A stretch of 17,801 nucleotides of DNA from Eggerthellaceae bacterium (GTDB lineage Bacteria; Actinomycetota; Coriobacteriia; Coriobacteriales; Eggerthellaceae), in NCBI GenBank assembly GCA_017533165.1, contig JAFXIM010000120.1, forward strand, positions 1 through 17,801, read 5' to 3'. The position numbers and the translations under genes were made by a program. Under the pieces are notes generated by a model. The model saw only the letters and a program-made list of their open reading frames with translations. It was not told where the DNA came from and made no database searches. Shown piece by piece: positions 1 through 7,327 of the stretch; the first letter of the stretch is position 1; the number at the start of each line of letters is the position of its first letter.

Positions 1-7
1 AACGGAA

Positions 8-37
8 ATAAAAAAGGTCAGCCGCATGGACTGACCT
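8..37 (-). terminator. Intrinsic terminator of tRNA-Ala
   Basis: Read on the minus strand, a 7-bp stem (AGGTCAG / CTGACCT, plus-strand arms at 15-21 and 31-37) is followed directly by a run of T residues. It begins 8 nt past the CCA end of the tRNA, so it most likely ends the tRNA transcript. Confidence 0.8.
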
Positions 38-45
38 GGAAATTA

Positions 46-121
46 TGGTGGAGCATAGGGGGATCGAACCCCTGACCTCATGGCTGCCAGCCATGCGCTC
101 TCCCAGCTGAGCTAATGCCCC
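46..121 (-). tRNA. tRNA-Ala (anticodon GGC)
   Basis: The minus strand gives a full 76-nt cloverleaf with an encoded CCA end. The acceptor arms GGGGCAT and ATGCTCC pair with a single G3:U70 wobble, the known identity element for alanyl-tRNA synthetase. The D arm (GCTC/GAGC), the anticodon stem CATGG/CCATG around loop CTGGCAG, and the T arm AGGGG-TTCGATC-CCCCT are all intact. The anticodon GGC reads GCC and, by wobble, GCU codons. Confidence 0.97.
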
Positions 122-139
122 GTAAAAAGTGCGTTGACT

Positions 140-145
140 ACTATA
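140..145 (-). promoter_or_regulatory. Possible -10 box for tRNA-Ala
   Basis: On the minus strand TATAGT lies 18 nt upstream of the mature tRNA 5' end, which would leave a short leader for RNase P to remove. There is no good -35 match about 17 nt further upstream, so this is a weak assignment. Read-through from the upstream Mrp gene is an alternative. Confidence 0.35.
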
Positions 146-167
146 GCAGATGCGCTATGACTTAGTC

Positions 168-190
168 TCGAGAAATTTAAAATTTCTCGA
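168..190. repeat. 23-bp AT-rich palindrome over the Mrp stop codon
   Basis: Arms TCGAGAAATTT (168-178) and AAATTTCTCGA (180-190) are perfect 11-bp complements around a single base. The palindrome includes the last two sense codons and the TAA stop of the Mrp gene. It lacks a T-run on either side, so it is not a standard terminator. It may be a mRNA 3'-end hairpin or a protein site. Confidence 0.5.
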
Positions 191-1010
191 CCTGGGCGAT
201 CACCTCGTCGAGAGCGCCATCAAGCTGGTACTCCTCGATCTTACCCTCGTCAACCAAACGCGCGAAGGCGGGATCCATGGGAAGCGTAGCCGTTGCGGGG
301 ATGGCGTACTTCTCGGCTACGGCCGCACCCTGGGGCTCGCCGAAGATGTAGTGCTTCTTCTCGCATTCGTCGCACTTGAAGTAGGCCATGTTCTCGACGA
401 GGCCGACAACCGGAACCTCGAGCGAATGAGCGAGGTTGACCGCCTTACCGACGATCATGGCAACCAGATCCTGCGGAGCGGAAACGGTCACGATGCAATC
501 GACTGGCAAGGACTGGAACACGGTGAGGAACACGTCAGAAGTTCCAGGAGGCATGTCGACGAACAGGTAATCGATGTCTCCCCAAACGGTTTCCTGCCAG
601 AACTGGGTGATGACACCGGAAACCACCGGGCCGCGCCAGGCAACGGGCACGTCGGCCTGGGGAAGCATGAGGTTGACCGACATCACCTTGATGCCGCTTT
701 CGGTTGTGGGGGGAACGATGCCATCTTCGCAGCCCTGAAGGCCGCCCGTAAGGCCAAAGGTCTTTGGGATAGAGGGGCCCGTCACGTCTGCATCGAGAAT
801 GGCGACAGAATGGCCGCGTCTGTTCATCTCGCTTGCGAGAAGGCTGGTGACAAGCGACTTGCCAACGCCACCCTTGCCAGAAACAACGCCTACGACATGC
901 TTGATGGCAGATGCCTTGTTAGGCTCGAGGGTACGCGGGCCCTGAGGAGCAGTGCGATCACCGCAGCCGGAAACGCCGCAGCTCGAGCAGGAACCGGAGC
1001 AATCGGACAT
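177..1010 (-). CDS. Mrp/Nbp35-family P-loop ATPase, Fe-S cluster carrier
   Basis: This 277-residue protein belongs to the Mrp/ApbC/Nbp35 branch of the SIMIBI NTPases, which bind a bridging [4Fe-4S] cluster at a dimer interface and hand it to apoproteins in the cytoplasm. Visible features are the deviant Walker A GKGGVGKS (residues 45-52), the switch region DADVTGPS, the family motif DMPPGTSD, and the C-terminal cluster-binding pair in FKCDEC. The N-terminus has four extra cysteines (4, 8, 11, 16) in an Nbp35-like tail. I chose the ATG at 1010 because GAGGAA lies about 8 nt upstream; the open frame continues 16 codons further to 1058, but that segment is basic and unlike the family. It lies upstream of tRNA-Ala on the same strand. 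The stop codon lies inside a near-perfect palindrome (168-190). Confidence 0.93.
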   Translation of the reverse strand: MSDCSGSCSSCGVSGCGDRTAPQGPRTLEPNKASAIKHVVGVVSGKGGVGKSLVTSLLASEMNRRGHSVAILDADVTGPSIPKTFGLTGGLQGCEDGIVPPTTESGIKVMSVNLMLPQADVPVAWRGPVVSGVITQFWQETVWGDIDYLFVDMPPGTSDVFLTVFQSLPVDCIVTVSAPQDLVAMIVGKAVNLAHSLEVPVVGLVENMAYFKCDECEKKHYIFGEPQGAAVAEKYAIPATATLPMDPAFARLVDEGKIEEYQLDGALDEVIAQVEKF

Positions 1011-1176
1011 AGTGGATTCCTCTTTCTCTTTGCGTCGCCGAAAACGCGCCATGCGCAAAAGCAGACCGCCAAGCTGGCAGAGGGGAATGCGTGCTCGTGA
1101 TGACGTGTCATGCGACTATCTCATGTTACATGCCGCATCATAGCACTGATTTGGGGGTGACGCGCAAGGGGCCGAG

Positions 1177-1210
1177 CATAAAAGATGGCCGCTACTTCGA
1201 GCGGCCATCT
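1177..1210 (-). terminator. Terminator of the 98-residue protein gene
   Basis: An 11-bp perfect stem (AGATGGCCGCT, arms 1183-1193 and 1200-1210) with a 6-nt loop is followed on the minus strand by TTTTATG. It begins 28 nt after the stop codon at 1238. The T-run is short but the stem is strong. The stretch between it and the Mrp start (1011-1176) shows no other convincing element. Confidence 0.7.
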
Positions 1211-1237
1211 AGGTGCATATTAAGTTGTAGATCGTGG

Positions 1238-1534
1238 CTATTCCTTGATGGAGGCGTAGAAAGTAGCCTGATCGAACAGATCGGTGATGGACTTGCCGTC
1301 GGCAAAAGGAAGACTGAGGAACTCACCGATGGTCGGGACAAGCTCGCTGCAGTCAACATAGTGACCCTTCTCATTCAGCTGAGCGGTGTCCTGAACGCGC
1401 CAATAACGATCGTTCACGTCAGTGAGGTAGTAGGTTGCGCCTTCGACCTCCATGTAGACGGAATGGTTTGCGTGCAGGTAAGTCCTCAGATCATCGTAGG
1501 ATATTTCGAGAACCTCGGCGGCTTTCACTCCCAT
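1238..1534 (-). CDS. Small protein of unknown function (98 aa)
   Basis: I do not recognise this protein. It is 98 residues, soluble and acidic, with no signal peptide or membrane segment. The middle (about 24-50) is rich in Tyr, Trp, Val and Asp and looks like short beta strands (VYMEVEGATYYLTD); the C-terminal third looks helical. One cysteine occurs near residue 62. It appears real rather than a shadow: it has its own AGGAAAGGGG ribosome site before the ATG at 1534, a plausible promoter just upstream, a clear terminator downstream, and no overlapping gene. It stands alone between the Mrp gene and the metH operon. It may be a lineage-specific regulator or binding protein, but nothing seen supports a specific role. 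Confidence 0.75.
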   Translation of the reverse strand: MGVKAAEVLEISYDDLRTYLHANHSVYMEVEGATYYLTDVNDRYWRVQDTAQLNEKGHYVDCSELVPTIGEFLSLPFADGKSITDLFDQATFYASIKE

Positions 1535-1569
1535 GATGGCCCCTTTCCTTTGGGTGTAACGTTGAACCC

Positions 1570-1596
1570 ATAATACTAAAAAGCACCGTCACGCAA
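1570..1596 (-). promoter_or_regulatory. Possible promoter of the 98-residue protein gene
   Basis: On the minus strand TATTAT (plus coordinates 1570-1575) lies 35 nt upstream of the ATG, with TTGCGT 15 bp further upstream (1591-1596). The spacing is shorter than ideal. The region is AT-rich compared with its surroundings. Confidence 0.4.
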
Positions 1597-1642
1597 GACG
1601 TGAACTTCAACAAACTTAGACGAGCGCACCATCCCTCAGCAA

Positions 1643-1663
1643 ACGCCCGGACACGTGGGGCGT
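1643..1663 (-). terminator. Weak hairpin after metH
   Basis: ACGCCC (1643-1648) pairs with GGGCGT (1658-1663) across a 9-nt loop, 18 nt past the metH stop on the minus strand, followed by TTTGC. The stem is short and the T-run minimal, so termination of the metH operon here is uncertain. Confidence 0.35.
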
Positions 1664-1680
1664 ATGCCGCTATGCGCACA

Positions 1681-4248
1681 TCAGAGAGAGTCGAAGTAGC
1701 GCGTGGCAATACGCGCGCCTTCCGCAGCATCCTTGGCGTAGAAATCGGCACCGATCTGCTTGGCGTAAGACTCGGTCAGAACCGCCCCTCCAACCAAAAC
1801 CGCACATTCGGGGGCGCGCTCGCGCAGCAGGGCTATGGTCTGCTCCATGGCCTTCACCGTGGTGGTCATGAGCGCGGAAAGACCGAGCAGGCGCACCTTG
1901 CGCGCAACCACCTCCTCGACGATCTTTTCCGCAGACACATCGCGACCAAGGTCGATGACGGCAAAACCGTAGTTCTCAAGCAGCATTTTCACGATGTTCT
2001 TGCCAATATCGTGAATGTCTCCCGCAACGGTGGCCACGATGATCTCGCGACGCGACTGAGGCCCCTGATCACCTGCAGCGGCCTCAGCAGCCGAGGCCTG
2101 CTGACGAACTACGTCGAAACCGGCCTTAACCGCCTCGGCGGAAGCCATGAGCTGTGGAAGGAAGAACTCCCCTGCGTCGTATTTCAGGCCCACCAAATCA
2201 AGAATGGGAACGAAAACGGCGTTGATCACCTCGAGCGCCTCATGCCCCTCAAGCAAACGCTCGCTAACTCGGGCAAGTGCAGATGCACGCCCGGCAAGCG
2301 CCGCCTCGGCAGCCTCGGCCACGAGATCGGCATCCTGGACGAAAGCCTCGGCCACGGCGATGGGGCAACCCCCAACAGCAGGAGACGAAACGCGCGCAGC
2401 CACGCCTTGAGCCGAGTCGGAAGGAGCTTGCGAAAGCCCCACGGCAAGCGTGCCTGCACCGTCAACTCCGGGCACGTCATAGGGGTCGACCGCCGTCGCG
2501 TACTCCCCCAAGAAAGACGCAGCTCCCACATCCTGGCCGTTGATGACGCGGAAAGCAGCAACGGCATCGCGATAGCGCGCAGAGAGCGGGTTCAAAATGG
2601 GAAGGTCAAGACCAGCCCCAAAGGCCGCCAGCAAGAAGCTTGCGTTGAGAAGAGGGCGGGCGGGCATACCGAAGCTCACATTGGAAACGCCGAGCACGAC
2701 GCGCACGCCAAGTCGCTCCTTGACAAGGGTGATGGCGCGCAGAATCTCCCGGATCTCGCTTTGGTTGGTGGCGGCAGCCATAACCAGACAATCAATGGCA
2801 ACGTCACAGCGCGGAATGCCGTAGGTTGCCGCCGCATCGACGATCTTTTGCGCAATGGCAAAGCGACCCTCGGCCGTAGGCGGAATGCCGTCTTCGTCCA
2901 GCGTCAGGCCCACAACAGAGCAGCCGTAGCGCTTGACCAGGGGAAGCACGCTTGCCATGCTCTCCGCCTTTCCGTTGACGGAGTTCACCAAAGGTTTACC
3001 CGCATAGGCGCGCACGGCAGCCTCGATGGCGGCAGGGTCGGATGAGTCTATCTGCAAGGGCGTGGTGATGGTTGCCTGGAGAACGTCTACCAGCTCCGCG
3101 AGAACTCGCGGCTCGTCTATGTCTGGAAGACCAGCGTTGACGTCGAGGATATCCGCCCCGGCCTTTTGCTGATCGAAGGCCTCCCCCACCACGTAATCGT
3201 ACTCGGCCCTTCGCAGGGCCTCCTTCAGGCGCTTCTTTCCCGTAGGGTTGATGCGCTCGCCAATAACAGCCACGAGGCTTTCTCCCTGGGGCAAGACCAC
3301 AGCCTCTTGGGCACTCGTGACGCAGAACGCCTCTTGGTAAGCAGGACGAACAGGCTTGCGCGCGCAAAGCAGCTTCTCCAGCTCTGCGATAAAACCCGGA
3401 TCGGTGCCGCAGCAACCGCCCACGATAGTGGCTCCCGCATCAAGGATGCGCTCCATAGAGGCCGCAAACCGATCGGGAGTGACATCGTAGACGGTTTGGC
3501 CATCCTGCACGCGCGGTAGGCCGGCGTTGGGCTGCACCATGAGAGGGCAGCGCATATGCGGCGCCATCTGCTCAACGAGGGGAATGAGCTCATCGGGGCC
3601 AAGCGAACAGTTCATACCGACGGCGGCAACGCCGAGGGAGGAAAGCGTAATGGCGGCTATGGCAGGCGTGGTTCCCAAGAAAGTGCGCCCGTCTTCGCCA
3701 AAGGTCATGGTTACGAACACGGGAAGCTGCGTTTCCGTCGTAGCAGCCAAAACTGCAGCCTTAGCCTCGCGCAGATCCGACATGGTTTCTACGACGATGA
3801 GGTCGCAACCGGCATCACGTGCGGCGCGCGCCTGCTCAGCGAAGACCTCGTAAGCGAGTTCAAAGCTTAGGAGCCCCATAGGCTCAAGCAGGGCACCCGT
3901 CGGGCCTATATCGCCGGCAACATAGCGGGCACCGGATGCGCGAGCTGCCGCAGCCGCAGCCTCGTAAACCTCCGCGACGCTAGTCGCACCTCCCAACTTT
4001 AGTGCGTTCGCGCCAAAGGTGTTCGTGGTGGCAACATGTGCGCCCGCCTCGACGTAAGCCCGGTGGATAGCCGTGATGGCCTCCGGCTTCTCGAGGTTAA
4101 GCAGATCTGGGTTCTCCCCCCGCAAGGTGAGACCCGCACGCTGCATCATAGTGCCGAACGCGCCATCGAACAGGAGAAACTCCCTCCCCTCGAGCACGCG
4201 GCGCAGGTATTGGTCTTTGATCTGCAGGCTATCGAGATGTGCCGCCAT
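1681..4248 (-). CDS. metH: Cobalamin-dependent methionine synthase lacking the reactivation domain
   Basis: This enzyme moves a methyl group from 5-methyl-tetrahydrofolate via cobalamin to homocysteine, making methionine. Three modules are visible in 855 residues. The homocysteine domain (about 1-310) carries the zinc ligands Cys214, Cys279 and Cys280. The pterin-binding barrel begins near VIGERINPTGKK (about 325-590). The helical cap and Rossmann cobalamin domain carry the lower-ligand motif Asp744-x-His746-x-x-Gly749. The protein ends right after the cobalamin domain, whereas E. coli MetH (about 1,227 aa) continues with a SAM-binding reactivation domain. That function is encoded by the gene just upstream, whose 3' end overlaps this start by 20 nt, so the two are probably translationally coupled. 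The ATG at 4248 is preceded by GGAAGGG. It is the last gene of the U32-metF-reactivation-metH operon. Confidence 0.95.
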   Translation of the reverse strand: MAAHLDSLQIKDQYLRRVLEGREFLLFDGAFGTMMQRAGLTLRGENPDLLNLEKPEAITAIHRAYVEAGAHVATTNTFGANALKLGGATSVAEVYEAAAAAARASGARYVAGDIGPTGALLEPMGLLSFELAYEVFAEQARAARDAGCDLIVVETMSDLREAKAAVLAATTETQLPVFVTMTFGEDGRTFLGTTPAIAAITLSSLGVAAVGMNCSLGPDELIPLVEQMAPHMRCPLMVQPNAGLPRVQDGQTVYDVTPDRFAASMERILDAGATIVGGCCGTDPGFIAELEKLLCARKPVRPAYQEAFCVTSAQEAVVLPQGESLVAVIGERINPTGKKRLKEALRRAEYDYVVGEAFDQQKAGADILDVNAGLPDIDEPRVLAELVDVLQATITTPLQIDSSDPAAIEAAVRAYAGKPLVNSVNGKAESMASVLPLVKRYGCSVVGLTLDEDGIPPTAEGRFAIAQKIVDAAATYGIPRCDVAIDCLVMAAATNQSEIREILRAITLVKERLGVRVVLGVSNVSFGMPARPLLNASFLLAAFGAGLDLPILNPLSARYRDAVAAFRVINGQDVGAASFLGEYATAVDPYDVPGVDGAGTLAVGLSQAPSDSAQGVAARVSSPAVGGCPIAVAEAFVQDADLVAEAAEAALAGRASALARVSERLLEGHEALEVINAVFVPILDLVGLKYDAGEFFLPQLMASAEAVKAGFDVVRQQASAAEAAAGDQGPQSRREIIVATVAGDIHDIGKNIVKMLLENYGFAVIDLGRDVSAEKIVEEVVARKVRLLGLSALMTTTVKAMEQTIALLRERAPECAVLVGGAVLTESYAKQIGADFYAKDAAEGARIATRYFDSL

Positions 4249-4939
4249 GGCATACCCTTCCTTCGCGATAGATCGGACAGGTTTGCCTGCGATCGCAGCT
4301 CTCGCACGCTTGACGCGAAGCCGCTTCAGCAGGACCTTCGTTGGAAACCGGATCGGAGAACAAGCCTATGATAGCGGTCACGCTCTTCGCAGGAACGAGC
4401 AAATTGGCAGGCGTGAGGCCCAAGCCGAGCACCTTGCCCGCGTTCAACGCATCGAGCAGATCGGGCTGCACGTCAAGGGGGAGGTCACCATAGCCCGGGC
4501 TGAAACGTCCGCCGGCATACAGGCCCTGAAGCTCAGCCCAAGCGCTTATCTTCTCATGTAAAAGGCGGGCGGCATCTTCAGCCATCGATGAGGCGAATGC
4601 GTCGAGCAACATGCCGTCCGTTGCTGAAAGGGCCATCTCCCGGCGAAGCACGCGCTCGCTTTGCGCGCCAAGCGTTACCGCCATGACCACCACGCACGAC
4701 GCGCCGTTCAAGTGAGAGGCTATGTCTTTGCCCGGCAGGACAAGCGCGTCGGGCTCGTATGCAGCAAAGACCCCGCTCGCCACAAAGCCTTCGCAGTGCG
4801 ATCGAGCTATCTCAAGACGCTTGCGCATACCTTCGCCAAGGCGTTGCCCCGCATAACCCAGATAGCCCAAGGCCTCGTCGGCGTCAGGCTGCGCGTCAAC
4901 GACAAGCGCTCTGCGCTCCGCCACTTGATTGCCGGTCAT
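4229..4939 (-). CDS. Free-standing methionine synthase reactivation-domain protein
   Basis: This 236-residue protein matches the SAM-binding activation domain of MetH, which reductively methylates inactive cob(II)alamin. The diagnostic stretch is RFSPGYGDLP (145-154), equivalent to the R-x-x-P-G-Y motif that binds SAM in E. coli MetH, followed by LVPAKSVTAIIGL (181-193). The C-terminus has four cysteines (212, 215, 221, 230) in a C-x2-C-x5-C-x8-C array not present in E. coli MetH; it could hold a metal or Fe-S cluster, perhaps for electron delivery, which is inference. It starts 10 nt after the metF stop and overlaps metH by 20 nt. No good Shine-Dalgarno precedes the ATG, so it probably depends on coupling to metF. 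Having it next to a MetH that lacks this domain strongly supports the split-enzyme reading. Confidence 0.88.
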   Translation of the reverse strand: MTGNQVAERRALVVDAQPDADEALGYLGYAGQRLGEGMRKRLEIARSHCEGFVASGVFAAYEPDALVLPGKDIASHLNGASCVVVMAVTLGAQSERVLRREMALSATDGMLLDAFASSMAEDAARLLHEKISAWAELQGLYAGGRFSPGYGDLPLDVQPDLLDALNAGKVLGLGLTPANLLVPAKSVTAIIGLFSDPVSNEGPAEAASRQACESCDRRQTCPIYREGRVCHGGTSR

Positions 4940-4949
4940 GAGCAGCGGC

Positions 4950-5813
4950 TTAGAACCCTGCAGCGCGGATAGCTGTCACGGTCGCTCGGGCAACCTCGGG
5001 CTTGTTCATGCAATACACGTGCAAGCCGTCTACACCATGCTGAGCCAGATCGACGAGCTGCTTGCAAGCGTACTCAATACCCGCCTGGGTCAGTGCCTCA
5101 GGATCGTTTTCGTACTTGGCGAGGATTTTGACGATGGCCGAAGGAAGCGAAGCTCCACACATGAACACCATGCGCGAAATCTGGTCCTTGCTCATAAAGG
5201 GCATGATGCCGTGCGTAATGGGAAGGGTGATACCCGCGGAATCGGCAGCGTCCATGAAGCGGTATATGCGCTCGTTGTCGAAGCAAAGCTGAGTAACGAA
5301 GAAGTCGGCGCCAGCATCCTGCTTCTGCTTGAGGTACTCGATATTGGCCTTCTCGCATTCGCACTTGATGTGACCCTCGGGATAAGCTGCCGCGCCCACA
5401 CAAAAGCCCGCCTCGGCCATGAGGGGAATTAGATCCTTTGCGTAGCGGAAGGCATCAGATGGCTCCTTGCCGGCAACAACGTCACCGCGCAATGCGAGCA
5501 CGTTTTCGATGCCGCGCTCGCGCATGTCGGTGATAGCGTCAACGATAGAGGCATGGCTCGCGTTAATGCAGGTAATATGAGCAACCGTCGGAATGGAGAA
5601 CTCGTCGGCAATCATGGCGGCGATGGCCGGGGTTGCCTGAGCGTTGCCGCTGCCGCCTGCGGAACAGGTAACGCTGATAAAGCTCGGGTTGAGTTCGGCA
5701 AGCTCACTTGCCATGGCACGCGCCGTCGTCAAAGTGAGGTCGCCCTTCGGTGGGAAGATCTCAAAGGAGACGGGCATTTTGCCTGTTTCGAAAATACTGG
5801 AGACGGTGGTCAT
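4950..5813 (-). CDS. metF: 5,10-methylenetetrahydrofolate reductase
   Basis: This 287-residue flavoprotein reduces 5,10-methylene-THF to 5-methyl-THF, the methyl donor for MetH downstream. Family motifs are SFEIFPPKGD (16-25, with the likely catalytic Glu18), ISVTCSAGGSG, AHITC, NVLALRGD, and PITHGIMPFMS near the end of the barrel. The length fits bacterial MetF (about 290). I take the ATG at 5813 rather than the longer frame to 5867: it has an excellent TAAGGAGGAG site, and that site is formed by the last codons of the U32 gene, whose stop is only 4 nt away. The 18 extra upstream residues are Arg/Lys-rich and not family-like. No FAD-electron partner such as MetV is seen nearby, so the reductant cannot be assigned. 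Confidence 0.95.
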   Translation of the reverse strand: MTTVSSIFETGKMPVSFEIFPPKGDLTLTTARAMASELAELNPSFISVTCSAGGSGNAQATPAIAAMIADEFSIPTVAHITCINASHASIVDAITDMRERGIENVLALRGDVVAGKEPSDAFRYAKDLIPLMAEAGFCVGAAAYPEGHIKCECEKANIEYLKQKQDAGADFFVTQLCFDNERIYRFMDAADSAGITLPITHGIMPFMSKDQISRMVFMCGASLPSAIVKILAKYENDPEALTQAGIEYACKQLVDLAQHGVDGLHVYCMNKPEVARATVTAIRAAGF

Positions 5814-5817
5814 GGTT

Positions 5818-7233
5818 TTACTCCTCCTTAGGATCCGGCGCTTTGTGCGGGGGTGGCGTTTTGGCAAGCGGGTCTTCGTGCCGCGCGGAGCGCCTGAAGG
5901 TTCTAACGCGCACGAACGAGCCCGCTTCTACAGACTCATCGATGTCGAATCGATACAGGTCGCACGAGCGGTTTGCCACCGCAACGGGCGTAGGTTTCGG
6001 GTTGGGAGCATCTTCGCTTGGCGCAGGCAACCAGGTGAGGTTGCGGATGGTATGCTGCTTCACCTCTTTGCGCGGAGCAAGGATCTCGATAGAGTCGCCC
6101 TCGCAATAGCGATTGCGGCAGCGTGTCACAAGTCGATAGCACGGCGCGGACTCACCCTGCTGGGCGATCTCCGAGGCACCGCTTGCGTCCGAAGCGCCGC
6201 TTGCGCCCGAAGGCACCGGCTCGCATGACACCACATCTGCCACGTGCATGGTTTGCTGCTCATAACCATCGTAGCTGGTTGCTTGGTTGGCCTCGCCGAA
6301 GTAGAAACCCGTCCCATAGGGCCGATGCGACACGTCCTCGAGCTCCGCGGCCACGTTTTCCCAAGGCTCTCCATCGAGCACACGACGATAAGCTCCCACC
6401 ACGCTGGCAACGTAGAACGCCTTCTTGTTGCGCCCCTCGATCTTGATGGAAGAAACGCCCGCCTCTTCAAGTTGGCGCAGGTAGGGCAGCATGTTCATAT
6501 CGCGGGCATTCACGATGAAGGTACCTCGACCATCTTCCTCGATGGGAAAATGTTCGCCGGGACGCTTCTCTTCCTCAAGCGTATAGCTCCAACGGCAGGG
6601 CTGCGTGCAGTGCCCCTTGTTTCCCGAACGGCCCGTGAGATAGGTGCTTATAAGGCAGCGCCCCGAGACAGCCATGCACATGGCGCCGTGAACGAAGGCC
6701 TCGATTTCAAGATCGGCAGGAGTTTCGGCGCGCATGCGACGGATGTCGTCGAGGCTCATCTCGCGAGCGCACACGATGCGCTTCGCTCCAAGCGAGTGCC
6801 ACATACGCGCCGCCTGCGCATTGGCAACCGAAGCCTGGGTGCTCACATGCAAGTCAACATCAGGGGCAAACTCCCGAGCGAGGGAGAAAGCACCCAGATC
6901 GGAAATGATGAGGGCGTCAACCTTTGCCTCGTTCATGGCGCGGAAAAACTCCGGCAGCTCATCGGTATCGGCAGGGTTCATGAGCACGTTGCAAGTCACG
7001 TGCACCTGCACGCCGCGGTCGTGCGCATATGCAACCGCAACGGGAATTTGATCCATGGTGAAGTTGGCGGCGCGGGCGCGCATGCCGAATTTATCCGCAG
7101 CCAGATAGACCGCATCGGCACCAAAACGAATGGCAGCCTCGAGCTGCTCCATGCCGCCAGCGGGAGCCAAAAGCTCCATGCGAATGGGCTTAGGCACCGC
7201 GAAGACGTCGCTATGTGAGGGGATGTTTTCCAT
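5818..7233 (-). CDS. U32-family Fe-S protein, TrhP-like (tRNA hydroxylation)
   Basis: This 471-residue protein belongs to the 'peptidase U32' family, whose studied members are mostly RNA hydroxylases (TrhP for tRNA 5-hydroxyuridine, RlhA for 23S rRNA) or ubiquinone hydroxylation factors, not proteases. The N-terminal TIM-barrel opens with MELLAPAGGMEQLEAAIRFG. The signature EAFVHGAMC...SGRC...GHCTQPC supplies four cluster cysteines (186, 193, 209, 213). A U32 C-terminal beta domain follows (RNRYCEGDSIEILAP), which together with the length favours the TrhP branch. A Ser/Gly/Ala low-complexity insert (SGASGASDASGAS) lies between the two. It is the first gene of the metF/metH operon. The start at 7233 has no Shine-Dalgarno but a TAAGAT box 7 nt upstream, hinting at a leaderless message; a second ATG lies at residue 19. 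Confidence 0.85.
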   Translation of the reverse strand: MENIPSHSDVFAVPKPIRMELLAPAGGMEQLEAAIRFGADAVYLAADKFGMRARAANFTMDQIPVAVAYAHDRGVQVHVTCNVLMNPADTDELPEFFRAMNEAKVDALIISDLGAFSLAREFAPDVDLHVSTQASVANAQAARMWHSLGAKRIVCAREMSLDDIRRMRAETPADLEIEAFVHGAMCMAVSGRCLISTYLTGRSGNKGHCTQPCRWSYTLEEEKRPGEHFPIEEDGRGTFIVNARDMNMLPYLRQLEEAGVSSIKIEGRNKKAFYVASVVGAYRRVLDGEPWENVAAELEDVSHRPYGTGFYFGEANQATSYDGYEQQTMHVADVVSCEPVPSGASGASDASGASEIAQQGESAPCYRLVTRCRNRYCEGDSIEILAPRKEVKQHTIRNLTWLPAPSEDAPNPKPTPVAVANRSCDLYRFDIDESVEAGSFVRVRTFRRSARHEDPLAKTPPPHKAPDPKEE

Positions 7234-7240
7234 GGCTGCG

Positions 7241-7246
7241 ATCTTA
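7241..7246 (-). promoter_or_regulatory. Possible -10 box giving a leaderless U32 transcript
   Basis: TAAGAT on the minus strand ends 7 nt before the ATG at 7233. With normal spacing, transcription would start at or next to the A of ATG. No ribosome site exists in that gap. A poor -35 match (TTGGCG, 19-bp spacing) lies in the preceding terminator stem. Confidence 0.4.
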
Positions 7247-7254
7247 GCAGATCA

Positions 7255-7303
7255 AAAGGCGAATCCGCCAAGCAAGGGCCCTACGCGGGCGTGCTTGGCG
7301 GAT
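7255..7303 (-). terminator. Terminator of the VWA protein gene
   Basis: A perfect 12-bp stem, ATCCGCCAAGCA (7263-7274) with its complement (7292-7303), encloses a 17-nt loop that can pair further (GCCC/GGGC). On the minus strand it is followed by TCGCCTTTTG. It begins 24 nt after the VWA stop codon. Confidence 0.75.
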
Positions 7304-7327
7304 CGTGGAGGGCAAGGGGAACTAGAC

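Noticed and set aside
134..161. Plus-strand promoter TTGACT / TATGAC
   Set aside because: Spacing is fair, but it would drive only antisense RNA into the Mrp gene and has no supporting feature.
1600..3045. 481-codon plus-strand open frame
   Set aside because: It lies antisense to metH, whose domain motifs are complete; the translation has no family motifs and is typical of GC-rich shadow frames.
4229..7250. Cobalamin or SAM riboswitch for the metF/metH operon
   Set aside because: The only space upstream of the first gene is about 29 nt after a terminator, too short for either aptamer.
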